NCBI GenBank assembly: GCA_030568195.1
Contig: JAJLTO010000006.1
Coordinates: 1,116,001-1,180,000, forward strand
Reading direction: 5' to 3'
From: Dipodascopsis uninucleata var. uninucleata
Lineage: Eukaryota > Ascomycota > Lipomycetes > Lipomycetales > Lipomycetaceae
Length of the DNA: 64,000 nt
Shown: positions 46,131-59,099 of the stretch, piece by piece
Numbering within the stretch: the first letter of the stretch is position 1
How the letters are laid out: every line of letters starts with the position of its first letter
Position numbers and translations under genes: made by a program
The notes under the pieces: model-generated
The model's database searches: none
Seen by the model: only the letters and a program-made list of their open reading frames with translations
What the model was told of the DNA's origin: nothing

Positions 46131-46777
46131 TGCCACGTCAAATCAGATATAATTGATATAATAACAGCATTTACTCCTCTATTCCGCTTCTTTTCTCCTT
46201 TATTCATTTCTCTTTTTTTTCTCATACACACGGAATCCTAGGGGCTGCCACAGTGCCAACCTCTCTAGCCTTTAGACCGTATTTTCTAGTTCTATATAAT
46301 CTCACACAGATTAACATCGGCGGCCCTTTCGTATTTTATTATTATCGAGTCTGTCACCATTGAAGCGTCCGACTATATAAGAACGATCATATCTGTTCTC
46401 ACTGATATCTGTATATCTCTTTGCCTATTCAGGTCGTCTCATATCCGGATATACATATTTCACGGTTCTCCTTGAAATCATTTTACGATAGTACCCTTAT
46501 TCTGTTCTTGATATCAAGATCGTTCGAGATCTTCTTGTGCTTTTGTCACGACTTGACTGTTAATATCTACATTCCTCACGGTCAGACATCGAGATAGCAT
46601 ACATATCGTTACGTGCCGTTTGCTCATATTGTGATTTGTCTGTTACCCAAGATATATCACAGTTTCTTAAAATTTTCTTTCTTTTATTAAACTGACGCTT
46701 ATTTCTTTTTCTGCTTCCTTGCTTGATAATCTATCTCGTCGTTTTGTTGCTGCTACTGCTATAGTGTCTGATTCAAC

Positions 46778-49289
46778 ATGTCATTTTTTCATCCACCTTC
46801 TCACCCGCTGAACCCATTTGCATCAACTCATACCCAGCATAATCAGTTCTATCCTATTTCACTTTCCAACTCTCTTAGTAGCGACAGCGGAGGTACCGTC
46901 GGTAATACTGGAGGTAGTGCAATGGGTTCAAATACAAATTCTGGAGCGAGTAACACTATCAATAATACCAACAACAACGGAAACAATGCTAATACCTCTT
47001 CGTCTCTGTCTTCTTCAACTTCTTCACTGCACTCGACATCGTCATCGACAGTGTCAGGAGGTTTACAGACTGAGTCAGGAACTAATATGCAATATTTTGG
47101 TATTGCTACAGTCGACTCGAAATTAGCACCTCCAAGCCCAACAAGTTGTTCTCATGCAACTGCGAATAATGCGAATATTGCGTCGAACATCGCGTCCAAC
47201 GCAGCGAATGGAGCGAACTTGACAAGTTTCAATTCCACAAGCACGACGAGTTTGCCGAAATTTATCAATAACACTAACAATATCGGTAGAGTTCCGAAAG
47301 ACAATGATAGCACAGCTGACAGTAGCATGCGTACTATTAGCAATAATGCTAAACAGAAAATCTATGTGAGAGTTGACGAGGAACAACTAGCTCTTCCTCT
47401 CAGTATGGTTGAGACAAACGAAGGCTTAGTATCTTCACTTTCAAGATTAATTCCTTCAGATATGTTACGTCGCCTCCAGATTAGATACGACGTGAGTACT
47501 GTAGATAATCAAGGAAACTCCATTGGTCCTGTAATGGGAGGAGCAGTTATATATCCTGATTACTGGGAAAGTCTTGTAGAGGATGGAATGAGAATTCTAG
47601 TAAAAGTTCTATCAGCCGGAGAAAGCGACTCTATGTCTTTTGTCAGTGGCTCTAATCTCAATAAACAGAATAATGGCTCTAACAAGGCTGGCAACAATAA
47701 TGCATCTGAGTACTCGAGAATATTTTCTGGCTCCTCTACTTCTTTTGATCGACCTTCCTCTACATCTGATACTGCAGGGAAGATTAATGCAATTTCTGAG
47801 CAGCTTAAATCAAACTTATTTTTTGGAGGTAGTTCTTCAGCAGATGATGTTTCTTCTGCAAGCACAAACAGCTCTTGTTCAGCTGGCAGTGCACCTAAAT
47901 TTGACCGAGTTCCACTGATGTCATCAAATGTATCCAGTGCAATGACTTCAGGCCACCATCTTTTTGGGTCTCAGCTACTTTCACCTATAGCGCCTCCTAC
48001 ATCCAAGGAGAATGATGCTAGACATCAAGGTATGCATCATGGTCATGGGCCACATGTCACATACTCCGCAGCAGTAAATGAGCACCATAATAGCTTATTA
48101 CAACCAGCTCAGATACATGGGAACATGTCTTATGATATTGGTCGTCATTCGCGAACATACTCTGGAGTCGTTAAACAACCACTTGTACAGCCTCTAGGTG
48201 TATCCACAAACAGCAATACTCAGATCAATAATTCCACAATCGATGGTACCAACAGTAATCACCACGTTAATAGTGGATACTCACGATATAGTCCGACTCC
48301 AGGAAGTAGCAACTCAAATATATTGAGTGCTGGAAACATGATTGGATTACCAGGACAGCAGCAGGTGATTGTCATGCCACCAAGCAGTCCCAACTCAAGA
48401 GCTCAGAAGATGTTGAAACCAGGTCGTATGTCGGCAATGACACCAGCAGAGGCGGCGTTGAAGTCTGTTACCGATCCTTATTCGCTCACGTATCAGTCCT
48501 GCATAACATTATTGGCACCTTTGCTCCCTGACTGGAGACGATTGACTCATCCACGCTTGAGTCCAAATATTGTCACAATCCGTCCATGCCATGAGAACAC
48601 ACTTTGGATCTTCTGTGTCATACAAAGGACATTACATCCAGTTACAGTACGTGCGTTCGAAACAATTGACATTGAGGAGCTTATCATGAGAGTTGTACCT
48701 CCCGAGATTGGAAGAAAGAAAGCTGTGGTTCTCTGGAGAAATATGAAGTTTGGCGGTGAAGGTATTGGTCCCAAGTACAATGCTAAGCGTGAGACCAGAG
48801 GAACTGGTGGCAGAAATATGTGGAAGAGAAATCTCGCTGTGCTTGCGGTCAAGAATGCTGAAGTATTTGTAGTAGTTTATGAGGACAATCAGACAGAAAC
48901 TATTAACGCAAATACCGACATGTCTACTAATGGCAGTGTGCATCAGAGACATATGCATAGCAATAGCAGCACCAGTGGTAGCAGTGGTGCTAGTAGCCCT
49001 GAGAGCAACGCTAAACTCAATAACAGCGGTATTCTGCTTTCAGGATCACATCAACAAGGACGTATGCAAAGCCAAGAGAATACCCATCAGCGTCAGCAAC
49101 AAATCGCCCAGAACCATCAAGCATCATACTGCAATTCAGGTACGACAAATTCATATGATCTCAGTACAAACTTTTTAGGGCTCTCCTTGTCGTCCGGACC
49201 TAGCTCCATAATCAACAGCAACTCCGACATGCCGCATATGCGTGGATATTCGCAGCTGGGAAATGGTAATAATATCAGTAATAATAATA

Positions 49290-49320
<31 letters not shown>

Positions 49321-50002
49321 TGGACATACAAACTCAATGTCATATGCAGATTATATCGCGAACATGCAGCGGCAACAACAGCAGTTGCAACGAGAGAGAC
49401 TAGCAAATTACCAGTTCCTCGACCCGGCTGGTACGATGAATGCGTACAGTAATACTTCTATTGGAAACAATGGTATCTCGGAAATTCAGCAAGGTGTCAT
49501 CGGATTGGCTGCTGGCAGAAGCTGTGGCGATGACCACTGTGCAAAAGGCAACACTGGTATCAACGTTGCAGTTGGTAGCGGCCGAGCCCGCTTACCAACT
49601 GCACAAACTGTAGCTGTGACAGCAGCATCTAAAGGAATTCTAAATTTATCAGATGATACTATAGGACATCAGTTGTCGTCCAGTATTTCATCTAATTCAT
49701 CATCAACCTTCTACAGCCACGGAAGTATTAGCGGAACAGGCGGCGAGATCGACATAATAGATAACGGAGACAATACAAGCGGTAACAGGAGCAACACAAA
49801 TTCCAAAAATGTCGCCTGTAGCGGAGGCGAAAACAATGAGGGCTTAAATCACGAACTCGAGGAGTTTAGTAATAGTTCTATAGAAAATCGCTCTAGTAAT
49901 CTCATGGATTCCGACGTCCGAGTGAATGACAAAGAGAAATCGGATGTACGATCATCACTATTCGAATGGAATGTTGGTGAGGGCAGAAATAGTCTCGACT
50001 AG
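46778..50002 (+). CDS. Large Ser/Asn-rich protein with ubiquitin-like domain
   Basis: Single exon, 1074 residues. Mostly low complexity (Ser, Asn, Gly, Gln), including a poly-Asn run from an AAT repeat (about residues 830-848). Two ordered blocks stand out. Residues about 194-278 (KIYVRVDEEQLALPLSMVET to WESLVEDGMRILVKVL) resemble the fungal ULD_2-type ubiquitin-like domain, with the usual GxVIYPDYWE..V..G ending. Residues about 566-705 (LTYQSCITLLAPLLPDWRR, IVTIRPCHENTLWIFCVIQ, EIGRKKAVVLWRNMKFGGEG, NLAVLAVKNAEVFVVVYED) form a second conserved-looking block that I do not recognise. The composition suggests a nuclear or signalling scaffold, but no function can be assigned. The 2.6-kb upstream gap fits a regulated gene. 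Confidence 0.7.
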
Positions 50003-50726
50003 AAGTTAAGATTATTTCAATTTGGACACCGTATTAAAAGCAGCTAGATGATTGTAGCGTCACAAGCAATGTCTAGTTTTTATATTTTACTTGACTTCGT
50101 TCCGACGAGACAAAAGAATAAAACACTAAAAATATTGTAAATATTTTTTGTGCGATACCAAAAGTTTGGTATATCTGTACTTCATATTTTATAGATCTAT
50201 TGGCACTAGTGGTGACGCATTATTTTGTTCGGAGTTCAAGGTATTGAAAAACCAAAATATAATTAGAGCAATAATCTTTGATCGATTGGTATTTTTGATA
50301 GTTCTTTTGATATTGAATTTGAAATTGGTTTTTTCGAGCCTGTCGTTGAAAGTGTCGTCGATTTGTTAAATTATCCAACAAGTTACTTCCGTACCTTGGA
50401 AATATAGTGAAGATGGAAGTTGAGAAGATGCGTGCTGTTTAACTTGTTACTTTCAAATCGTATATAGTTGAATTATATATTTCTGTACGTATATTTAATG
50501 ACGATTATTATAATATGCCACGATGATAAATATTTACTATAAGTTAATTGCTTTCAGTAGCAATTTATTGACAACCAGTACCCAATACAGCCTTATATCT
50601 AGAGTATACAGAAATAGAATAGTTTCTCTTAACCATTAACTATCCCAATTCTATAAAATAAGCGCCATTGAACAGTTTCCCTCAATATCTTCTCCTACAT
50701 CTTTATATATACAAATAGACAGTTAA
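50003..50726. other. Convergent intergenic region
   Basis: About 720 bp, AT-rich, between two 3' ends; no gene supported. Confidence 0.5.
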
Positions 50727-51566
50727 TTATAATAATCTCACTCCCCGCTGAGATGCCTTCACAGCAGGAACCTCGACACTACTAGCAGATGAAGGAAGAG
50801 AACTTAAGGGAATCGTTATCAAATGCTCAGTCACCTGTTGCTCAGCCACGTGAGCTTCTTCAGCAGGCTCTAATTCGGCTCCATGATCACCAGCCTCTTC
50901 AACTAAGTAATCATGCTTTTTGTCAACCTTTGATACAGGAAATCCAGTAATAAACCTCTTCATATCAAACTCCTGACCAGCTTTTGCCCATGCCACTCGT
51001 CGCTCAATTAAAACAGTCTTAATATTGGCCATTGAAGCGTCTAATTTCTCTATAACATCCGACATCTGGGCTTCGACAGCATCACTCGCATCCCGAGCAA
51101 GTTTGCGAAGAGCATACTTCTCAGTCAAAACAATATTAAGCTCTTTCAAACAGACATACCAAAGTGTGTGCAAATCTTCGAAGCTTTTTCGGCGGAGATC
51201 AGCAATAGCCCATGCTCGCCCTGCCTGCTCGTATTCACGGAAGGTCGTTATAGATTGTCTTTCGCCAGTGGCAACGCCATCTCTAAAAAAACCCCACAGA
51301 GGATGGCTTTGGCTTGTTTTCCACTCTTCCATTTCTGGAGCAGGAGTAATTGGCGGTCGAGGTTGTAGATCCCATTGCTCTCCTTTCTTAGGAGTTACAA
51401 GCACCTTAATATCCTTTCCAATCTCTCCTACTCGATATATCTGCTGTCGTGGCTTCCGTAAAACTGCTTCATGTCTTTCTGCAAGATATTTTGCACGATT
51501 GGCTGCCTTACTGGCGAGAGTCTTCGACAAAGATCTACTTGTCGAAAACGACCTTGCTCCAATCAT
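50727..51566 (-). CDS. MRPL4: Mitochondrial large-subunit ribosomal protein uL29m
   Basis: Single exon, 279 residues from the first ATG (MIGARSFSTSRS). The N-terminus is a typical Arg/Ser presequence. The MRP-L47/uL29m signature is clear: HPLWGFFRDG, GRAWAIADLRRKSFEDLHTLWYVCLKELN, then ERRVAWAKAGQEFD. It sits at the polypeptide exit tunnel of the mitoribosome. The tail is Glu/Ala/Ser-rich. AAATTTTTCA at 51745-51754, about 180 bp upstream, resembles the AATTTT rapid-growth element linked to mitoribosomal genes in some yeasts (recalled). Confidence 0.92.
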   Translation of the reverse strand: MIGARSFSTSRSLSKTLASKAANRAKYLAERHEAVLRKPRQQIYRVGEIGKDIKVLVTPKKGEQWDLQPRPPITPAPEMEEWKTSQSHPLWGFFRDGVATGERQSITTFREYEQAGRAWAIADLRRKSFEDLHTLWYVCLKELNIVLTEKYALRKLARDASDAVEAQMSDVIEKLDASMANIKTVLIERRVAWAKAGQEFDMKRFITGFPVSKVDKKHDYLVEEAGDHGAELEPAEEAHVAEQQVTEHLITIPLSSLPSSASSVEVPAVKASQRGVRLL

Positions 51567-52215
51567 CTTCAAATGCTAGACTATTATAATATCCGCAAAT
51601 ATTATTTTGCTAATTTGAACAGCCACTAAATCTCCGTCCTAATGCAATCGCCTCTATCCTTTATGTTGCCAGCCAGTATACAAAGAAAGTATAAACCTGA
51701 ATATAGATAGTTGTTTGCATCAGAGTACGGGAAAATTTCATCTCAAATTTTTCATTCGTTTCGGAAGTGACATTTAGAGAATCACGTGATAGACTCAGTT
51801 ATAATTCAAATCTACATAATCATTAGCAGTATTACGGCCGTATTACATAATATATTGCAAATCTGAAATACAATATAAGGATAGTAGTCATACGAAAAGA
51901 TAAAGCAGACAAGGTCTCATTTTATTAACCAAAACGTTTATTAATGATCAATACATATAAGAATATGCCCATAGCATAGTCACATTATATTTTAATAGTA
52001 ATATATTGTATGCGATTTACGTGAGTGAAAAAAATCATTAGCCAAACCACGAGTGGAAAAAAATAAAAACGACAATATATCCCATATAATGCATATACAA
52101 ATGATTTTATATACACATTTGCACATGTCTAATTAATAAATTGTTACAATAAATAAACCATGTAAAAGTTAAACTAATCCAGTATATCAAACGAACGACA
52201 AAAAGCGACAAATTT
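51567..52215. other. Intergenic region MRPL4-OLE1
   Basis: About 650 bp. MRPL4 promoter side with AAATTTTTCA (51745-51754), then OLE1 3' UTR. No other gene supported. Confidence 0.5.
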
Positions 52216-53730
52216 TTATGCTGCACCCGCACCAATAACAGGTGCTTGAACACGACTCGCCTGATTACCAGCTCTTATTATAGGAGCATTGTTAGAATCA
52301 GAAGCGATAATAGCATCCTTTTTTTCATGTTGAGCCATCTTCCAAATTTCAACCTCCGATCCTCCTCGAATAACGCCAACACGCATAGTACCAAGTAAGT
52401 TGTGAGCAGCATTGGAGTGCTCATAGACACCACCATTGAAAACGGCAGTAGCATCCTTACCGATACCAGACTTAATAAGAGCCTTTCCACCTGGATGCTG
52501 CTCAATGAAATTCTCAACATCGTGTACAACACCAGCAATCAGAACAAGAGCACGAGTCTTAGCCATTTCCTGGAATTGCTCATAATCAAGGATAGGAAGC
52601 TGCTCAAGTGGAACACCCCAATTGAGACGAGCACGCCATTGATCAAGCTTCTTCTGGCGCTGTTGAACTACACCTTGCTCGATAGCATTCTGTGAAAAGG
52701 TCTTAAGGTCATAAGCAAGGCCAACAGCTTTCAAGGAGCGAATCAACCACTTTGTCGGATCATATTGATACCACTTGATAGCATTTCTGTAATCAGATGG
52801 AAACTCATGATGGAAATTGTGGTATCCCTCTCCCATAGTAACAAGAGCGGTAAGAACGTGATCACGAGGAGATCGTCTATCATCGAATGGCTGGTCGCCA
52901 ATAAAATGAGCAAGAGAATTCACACAGAAAGTAGCATGGTGAACGAAGGTAAGACGAACTACACCAGCCCATACGAGACCTCCAACCCAGTCACCCCATC
53001 CAAAACCGGCAACAGCCATCGGGAAAAGGAAGGCCATACCTAAAAGAAAGTACATATAGTGCTTATGTTGAATTCTGACAACAGGATCCGCGTTCAAATC
53101 AGTTATGTCAACGCGGCTTTTCTTCTTAGGATTTGGAAGGAGTAACATCCAGCCAATATGAGAGTAAAGTAGACCTTTTCTAACAGAGTAAGGGTCTCGG
53201 TCGGTATCAGTATATCGGTGGTGGACACGGTGACCAGAAGACCACCATCTGATCGAACCTTCAACTGCACCGGCACCAAACAAGGAGAGTAAAATTCTAA
53301 CAGGTAAAGTAGCAGAGTAGGCACGGTGAGCCCACAGACGATGATATCCAGCAGTAATACTCATACCAGTCATGAAGTAGTAGATAACAGCCCACACTGC
53401 GGTCTTCCATTGTAGAGGAGTGAAAAAAGCAGCAGTACATCCTGCACTTGGGATGAAAACTACCAAGAAAACGTTGAGCCAATTGAGGTGTTTGTGCCAG
53501 TTGCTCAAAGTCCATGGCTGCTCAGAAATGTGTAGAACAGGAGTAGGAGCAGCTGCAGCCTTAGAACCTTCCTCGGAGGAGCCAGTAGACTTTCGCTGAG
53601 TGACATTTGCCTCTTGAATATGAATACCAGAGGCAAAAGCTTTAGCGTCGACGACATCCCCGCCAGTAACTGCTTCTACGATGTCTTCGATGCGAACTTC
53701 GCTGATAATCTTTTCAGATCCAGCATCCAT
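52216..53730 (-). CDS. OLE1: Stearoyl-CoA (delta-9) desaturase with C-terminal cytochrome b5
   Basis: Single exon, 504 residues (S. cerevisiae Ole1 is 510). ER enzyme that introduces the cis-9 double bond into palmitoyl- and stearoyl-CoA. The three di-iron histidine boxes are HRLWAH (about 130), HRVHHR (about 166) and HNFHH (about 303), between paired hydrophobic segments. The C-terminal cytochrome b5 domain has the [10 protein letters not shown] heme motif (about 411), so the enzyme carries its own electron donor. The Leu in HRLWAH is encoded by CTG (53335-53337 on the complement), which fixes CTG as leucine. A TATATA tract lies about 150 bp upstream. Confidence 0.97.
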   Translation of the reverse strand: MDAGSEKIISEVRIEDIVEAVTGGDVVDAKAFASGIHIQEANVTQRKSTGSSEEGSKAAAAPTPVLHISEQPWTLSNWHKHLNWLNVFLVVFIPSAGCTAAFFTPLQWKTAVWAVIYYFMTGMSITAGYHRLWAHRAYSATLPVRILLSLFGAGAVEGSIRWWSSGHRVHHRYTDTDRDPYSVRKGLLYSHIGWMLLLPNPKKKSRVDITDLNADPVVRIQHKHYMYFLLGMAFLFPMAVAGFGWGDWVGGLVWAGVVRLTFVHHATFCVNSLAHFIGDQPFDDRRSPRDHVLTALVTMGEGYHNFHHEFPSDYRNAIKWYQYDPTKWLIRSLKAVGLAYDLKTFSQNAIEQGVVQQRQKKLDQWRARLNWGVPLEQLPILDYEQFQEMAKTRALVLIAGVVHDVENFIEQHPGGKALIKSGIGKDATAVFNGGVYEHSNAAHNLLGTMRVGVIRGGSEVEIWKMAQHEKKDAIIASDSNNAPIIRAGNQASRVQAPVIGAGAA

Positions 53731-56700
53731 TTTGTATTTGTTGCTGCCGAGAGCTGCTAATTAGTAAAATATGTTACTAAGAAATAGACGACAACGTGTA
53801 TCGATTTTGTAGATGTTTGCCGTAAGTGAAGCAAATATATACACAAATCAAGTACAAGTTTCTAGTATATATAAGACGAAGAAAGAAAAAGAAAGACAGG
53901 CCACGAATGTATTCCGTGGAAGAGTTCTTTTTAAGTCTGTCCACAAAATACCTGGCTGATCATTTGTGATGGGTTCGTTTTATTAACGAGTGTAACTTTT
54001 TTCGCTGGGAATACTCGAGCAAGAAACAGCCACAGACCACAAAAGTTGGGCGTTGGGAATATTGAGCCACAGAGAAGTTTATTTCGTTTGCCACTACTAT
54101 TCAGAGCCTAGCCACAGGACTTTCTACATTCACCGTGATACTAATATATATGTATATTTGAGTTCTTAATTACATATTAAATTGAAGTATCCATAACATA
54201 ATTTTTTGGTTAGTCTGTTACCTCAGGGGGGCATGGGTAAACATTTCTTTTACTCTTCCTCTTCCAGCCACAGTCCCGTATGCTTTGAATGAGCACATTC
54301 AATTACGTTGGAGCAACATATGCGACACAAATCGACATAAAGCAATCCTGTGCACTAGCTCATAATAGAAAGGATTCACTGACGAGCTTCAAGATATGGT
54401 GATATATGATCTATATTGTCTCTTTCAAATGATTGTAGCTAAGCTTACTGATTTAGGTCCCTTCGATTTCGAAAAGTTCGTCATACATAACTTATTGGGG
54501 AGGGGAGGTGAGGGCAAGGGCAGAGGCAGTATACTAGGGTTGATGATTTAAGATGCAGCAGAACCACCTATGGGTTGCGGTACAATGGCTGCGGAGCAGT
54601 TTGAGCTGCAGTACACGTATGTAGTTGAAGAAGTTCTTGCTTATGCATGCATTACATAATATTCAGAGAAGCATGACTGGCAATATGTGCAAAAAGGTAG
54701 ATATGATTACTAATTCAGTCTAATCTGGTAGAGAATGAGGACGAATAAGGGCCTGCGCGAATGTGGAAGCGAATACAATGCGTCAGGCTATTGATAGCTA
54801 TTGGTCTCGGATAAGATGAAAAGTTAGAATTTATCAGACACAGAGTAACGAATAGGTTTGGGGAAGTGGCGGTGCACGAATTTGTCTACACCCCAACAGC
54901 TAACAAAGCAGGAATATAGTTAGCACTGCCCTACAACTGGATGTTGTTTAGGGTATACCCTGACTGCTAAGCGAGTATATTTAACAAGGGTATGCAGCTG
55001 ATTCAGATAGATTTTGGCTGAGACGACATGTATAGCAGATCAGACCGGTACAACACTCGGTCATGATAGAGCTGGACTAGACATTGCATAGTAGCTAGTC
55101 ATGAAGATCGATGGGCTGCTAGCGTATAGTGTGACATTTTGCAGGAAGAGCTGTGTAGAAATTCTTTAGTGACAAGCTTGAGTGCTGTAAAGTAATAAGG
55201 AGCTTACTTGATTGTAGATACACAAAAAGTCGTGCACGACACAGTGATACTATGTTAAATTTAGTCAGCATGACCAGTTCCCGTCATTAAAAGAATGTGT
55301 GCCTTTAGTAATATCAAAAGGATAATTATTTATTTTACTTTATTAGATGGCTTGTATCTAGTTTTTTTCCTTGTCTTGTATTTTTGTGCTTCTTAATTAT
55401 TTGATTGTTTAGGTCCTGTACTGTAATACCTAAGATTTAATGTGTCTGTTTTGACTCGTTGGGATCATAAATAGAGATATTTTTGATGGAAGCGAGTTGT
55501 CGATTAGCCCAGACATTTTTGCTTATGCGTAGGCTCCGCACTATATGATGAGTTGTCGATCGTTTCATGTGAATGGTAAATATTAAGATCAGATGATACA
55601 TGATAGCGTATACGTACTGGTGGAATGCTCAGGTGAGACTGACAATTGAGCTGGACCCATCTTTTTATTAGCCGGAGAATAATTGAGTAGCTGAAATATT
55701 CTTTGGGGCTACGTGAAAGGCGTCGAAAGGGGTACTACAGTAACTGCTGTTGTCCAAAAGATGCTCGATTCAAGGTCGGATACCATATGTTTTGAACGAC
55801 TGCCCTAATTATCTGTGCCATCGGCAATAGCCCTACTGCATTCTACCACTCATCTGCTTTTGGATGGTGCATACAGCTTAGTGCTAGTCTAGCATGCTCT
55901 CAGCTTGCAACAGCTTCTAGCGCAGAAGGGCGGCTGTCTGTATTTCCTGCTTCTATCTGCTAAGGCTTTTCCCGTTATGACGCACCTGTCTACGTCTGCA
56001 TCCCTTACTCAAAAGGCTTTTGATTTTTATTGCCTGTATCTACAAATTGCATTCGTCCAGAATAATCCACCCGCTTATACATATAATAAGATGCATATTG
56101 AGATTCCATGTGTTCGCTATGACTAATAATAGGCGAGAAGTTGAGCATTCTACATGGGAAGGTCTGAATGGGCGCGAGCAGAAACACTTGATTTCATAAT
56201 GTGCACTTTATGGAGTAATGTAAAGCATAATATATACTTGACGCAGACTGCTATTAGATATTATTGCAGCTCTATTGCAGTCTTAAATAATCTGCGCGCG
56301 GAACTATTAGTCACCTAACAATAAACTATTCAGGGCTCTGTTAGTAGGCTAAGCCGCACGTTTGTTACAATAGCTTTGATATGAAAACACAAATCGTAAA
56401 AAAAAAGGCAGTCACAAAACTTATGCAGCAATGCATTGGACAGTTCATTACACAAACACAAAAAAAAGGTTTTCTGTGCATGTGCCAGACCCGTCAATAG
56501 CAGTGATTGTACTCTATTACTCAGGAGTAGTATCGTTCCCCGTCCATTCTTGAACTTTGCTCCTCTCAATGAAGCTACAAAATAATGAAAATTAATATCT
56601 ATATCGTATCATTTTTTTACTAAAACAATTGCGTATGCTATTAGTGATATGAATGTCTTCTCAGCGCCGTTAGTCGCAAAAAGAATTAGAATTATTCGTA

Positions 56701-59099
56701 TAGTTTAAGTCTTGTAGCAGCACTAATTATCGTCCCAAAATGTCCCAATTAATTGGGAATAATTCACAATTGGGACTTCTCTCTTTCTCCCAGTAGCTTG
56801 AGCTACAGAGTCAGAGTGCTCAGGCCCGCATACATCACAGCTCTGATGTCACTGAAAGACGTATATATAAGGGAATATATAATCCAAAGTAACCGTAGCC
56901 AGAAGTTGGGGATATAAACAGGCCATCCAAGAAGATTCCCCTGCTTGCAGATCGACTCTAAATGTTCTCCGGTGGTGCTGCAAGCACGAACTTGTTTATT
57001 TGCAGAGACGGTAATGTTGTCAGTTAGGTTAGGCTGCAGCCAATCAATGAGGGTTACCTATAAATCGAGAGGAGGTAAATCCAACTGCTCTGCATCTGCA
57101 CTGTGAAATTTATATACGTAAAGGGGTGAGATATAGTGTCACTACTTGTAGAATATTAAAACCATGACCATATAAAGCTGTTAAAGCAAAATGCACATCG
57201 CTGAGGCTGTTTTTAATACACTGTTTAGATAGAAAAAGTTCACTATCTGCTTTCATTCATCGTTCACTCCTCCTCCCAAAGGTTAAATAGTAATTATCAC
57301 CACTATTCAGTAATGCAAGGCACAAAAAGAGCGTAAAATCCACTTTTTTTTGGTCCCAATTTCACTTTTTTTCCTTTACTTTTTTCCCTTTTCATTTTAT
57401 TCTAAAGAAAATAAATAGTATAGAAGACCATTATCAAGTCCTTATAGGAATCATATTCTCTACAATTGTTGTTTGGCTCTTAGTTGTCTGGGTAGCGTTT
57501 GGTAAGTCTTCTATTTTCGTTTTTTCTTTCGGTGAGCAATAGGGGATACAAAATGCACGAGAGATGTGTAGGCTGTCAATGAGATTTTCGACCGTTCAGA
57601 TTTCACTAGTTTACAAGTGAAGAGCCATCTATTTCGCTTATTTCAGCTTTTAGTGGAAGACTAAGGAGAAAGCCTCAAGGATACTGAACATTTTGTGGAG
57701 CTGTGAACAAGCATCTGTTACATGCTGCATATGGGAAATGCTACGTTGACGCCAGAAACTATGATTTATACATTTGTTATGGCCATTCTTATGCATCACC
57801 ACTGATGCATACATGTCAAAATTCATATGTACACTTGTTCGAGAGGTGTCGGATTGCTCTTGTGAACCTGACTGTTTTGTGGGATTGACTGCAGCAGAGG
57901 AAGGTTTTACTGATTTCCTTTTAGTCTACATAGTTCAAGCCGAGGATATAGGTAAAAACAAAAACAAACTACTCCGGTCAAGAAGTCTAGTTTTAAGTAT
58001 CGGTTGGTCGAAGAAACAGTCTTACCATCAAGCTATCATTCCCTGCAATTAGCGAAGTTATTTGATCGACTGCATTTGTTTTTGTAATATACTACTGGCA
58101 CACACAACCAAAAAAATCTACTATACATTTGTATATATAGCTTTTTTTTCAGCATCGATACACTTATAGATATCTATACTTAACAACAAGCGTGGCTAGG
58201 CAGAAAATCTGTGATAGATCATTAAATATTAGTGAACTTGTACATCTAGTTCATTTTCATTTATTTTAGGATAGTAGCCTCAGTTTCAATACTGATTGTG
58301 GTAGCATATTAAGCATTCTCTTCGGAGAGTCTCAAGCTGTCTGATTGCTATATTTATTTAAAAATCTGGTAATAACAAAGTACTTCTCGCTGCGTATTTA
58401 ATTACGGATTTGTTTATGCGGTCTGACTGGAGTATTGATATTGATATTGAGGGATTATTTATATTGTGATTTGTTCGAATTTGTAGTTCTTATTCGGCCA
58501 TTTTGGTGAGTAATGATTTCATTGATTTATTTCTGTGTGCATTCTGCTGCGGGAGTTGGTGTGCACCTTGATGACACACATATAATGCAGTGGTCAAGAA
58601 CAAGCATATGCTATTACTCTGTAAAGAAGACATTCTGAAGCACTTATAGATTTTTAATGCTAGTTTTGATGCGATGATCTCATTTTATTGAGTAATTGAC
58701 TATCAAGAATACTTCAGCCCAACTGGGTTGTACTCTAGTTCTACATATATAACTTTTGAGAGCATAGTTGTACGGTATTAACACTTTGTATTCGTTCTAG
58801 CTCAATGTCAACAGGTACCATTTAGTAGCCATAGTACTTGCTTTGCTATTTCAAATTTTTCGGTTCCTTTATTTTTTCACTTCGTTTTACGCTTATACCG
58901 TACAGTATTTGCGGTGAGCGCATTTTCTACTTGATATTTCTTCAACGAATTCAATTCCTGACTTACAAGCCTTTCTTTTTCTCCCTTTCTAAGTCTATTA
59001 CCTCATTATTGAGTCTAACTCTAGACTGGATATATCTCTCTTCTCGATTTTTATTTCCTTTCTTTATTTTTTTTTGAGCAACTTCACTTTTCCTGCCGC
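53731..59099. other. Gene-poor tract, 5.4 kb
   Basis: No supported gene. Many short frames exist (such as 55905-56126, 57703-57888 and 57774-58052) without family resemblance. Visible elements: OLE1 promoter sequence at the left; a G-rich patch near 54500-54530; clustered TCCCAA/TTGGGA motifs at 56732-56776; a second copy of the CCAC-T-run-GGTCCCAA motif at 57340-57359; and T-rich sequence before 59100. It may include a long regulatory region for the C2H2 gene, a relic, or a replication or centromere element. Confidence 0.45.
56732..56776. repeat. TCCCAA/TTGGGA cluster with 16-bp perfect palindrome
   Basis: TCCCAATTAATTGGGA at 56743-56758 is a perfect palindrome. It is flanked by GTCCCAA (56732) and CAATTGGGAC (56767-56776), giving four half-sites in 45 bp. 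Looks like a dimer-binding array. Confidence 0.7.

Larger units (their letters stand above)
44194..46777. other. Intergenic region, 2.6 kb, with simple repeats and a TATA box
   Basis: No gene supported. Contains an ACA/ATA trinucleotide tract (45614-45659), a TGTCGTCTC..TCTCAT direct repeat (46086-46130) and TATATAAG at 46374-46381. The last suggests a leader of about 370 nt for the large Ser/Asn-rich protein gene. Confidence 0.5.
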
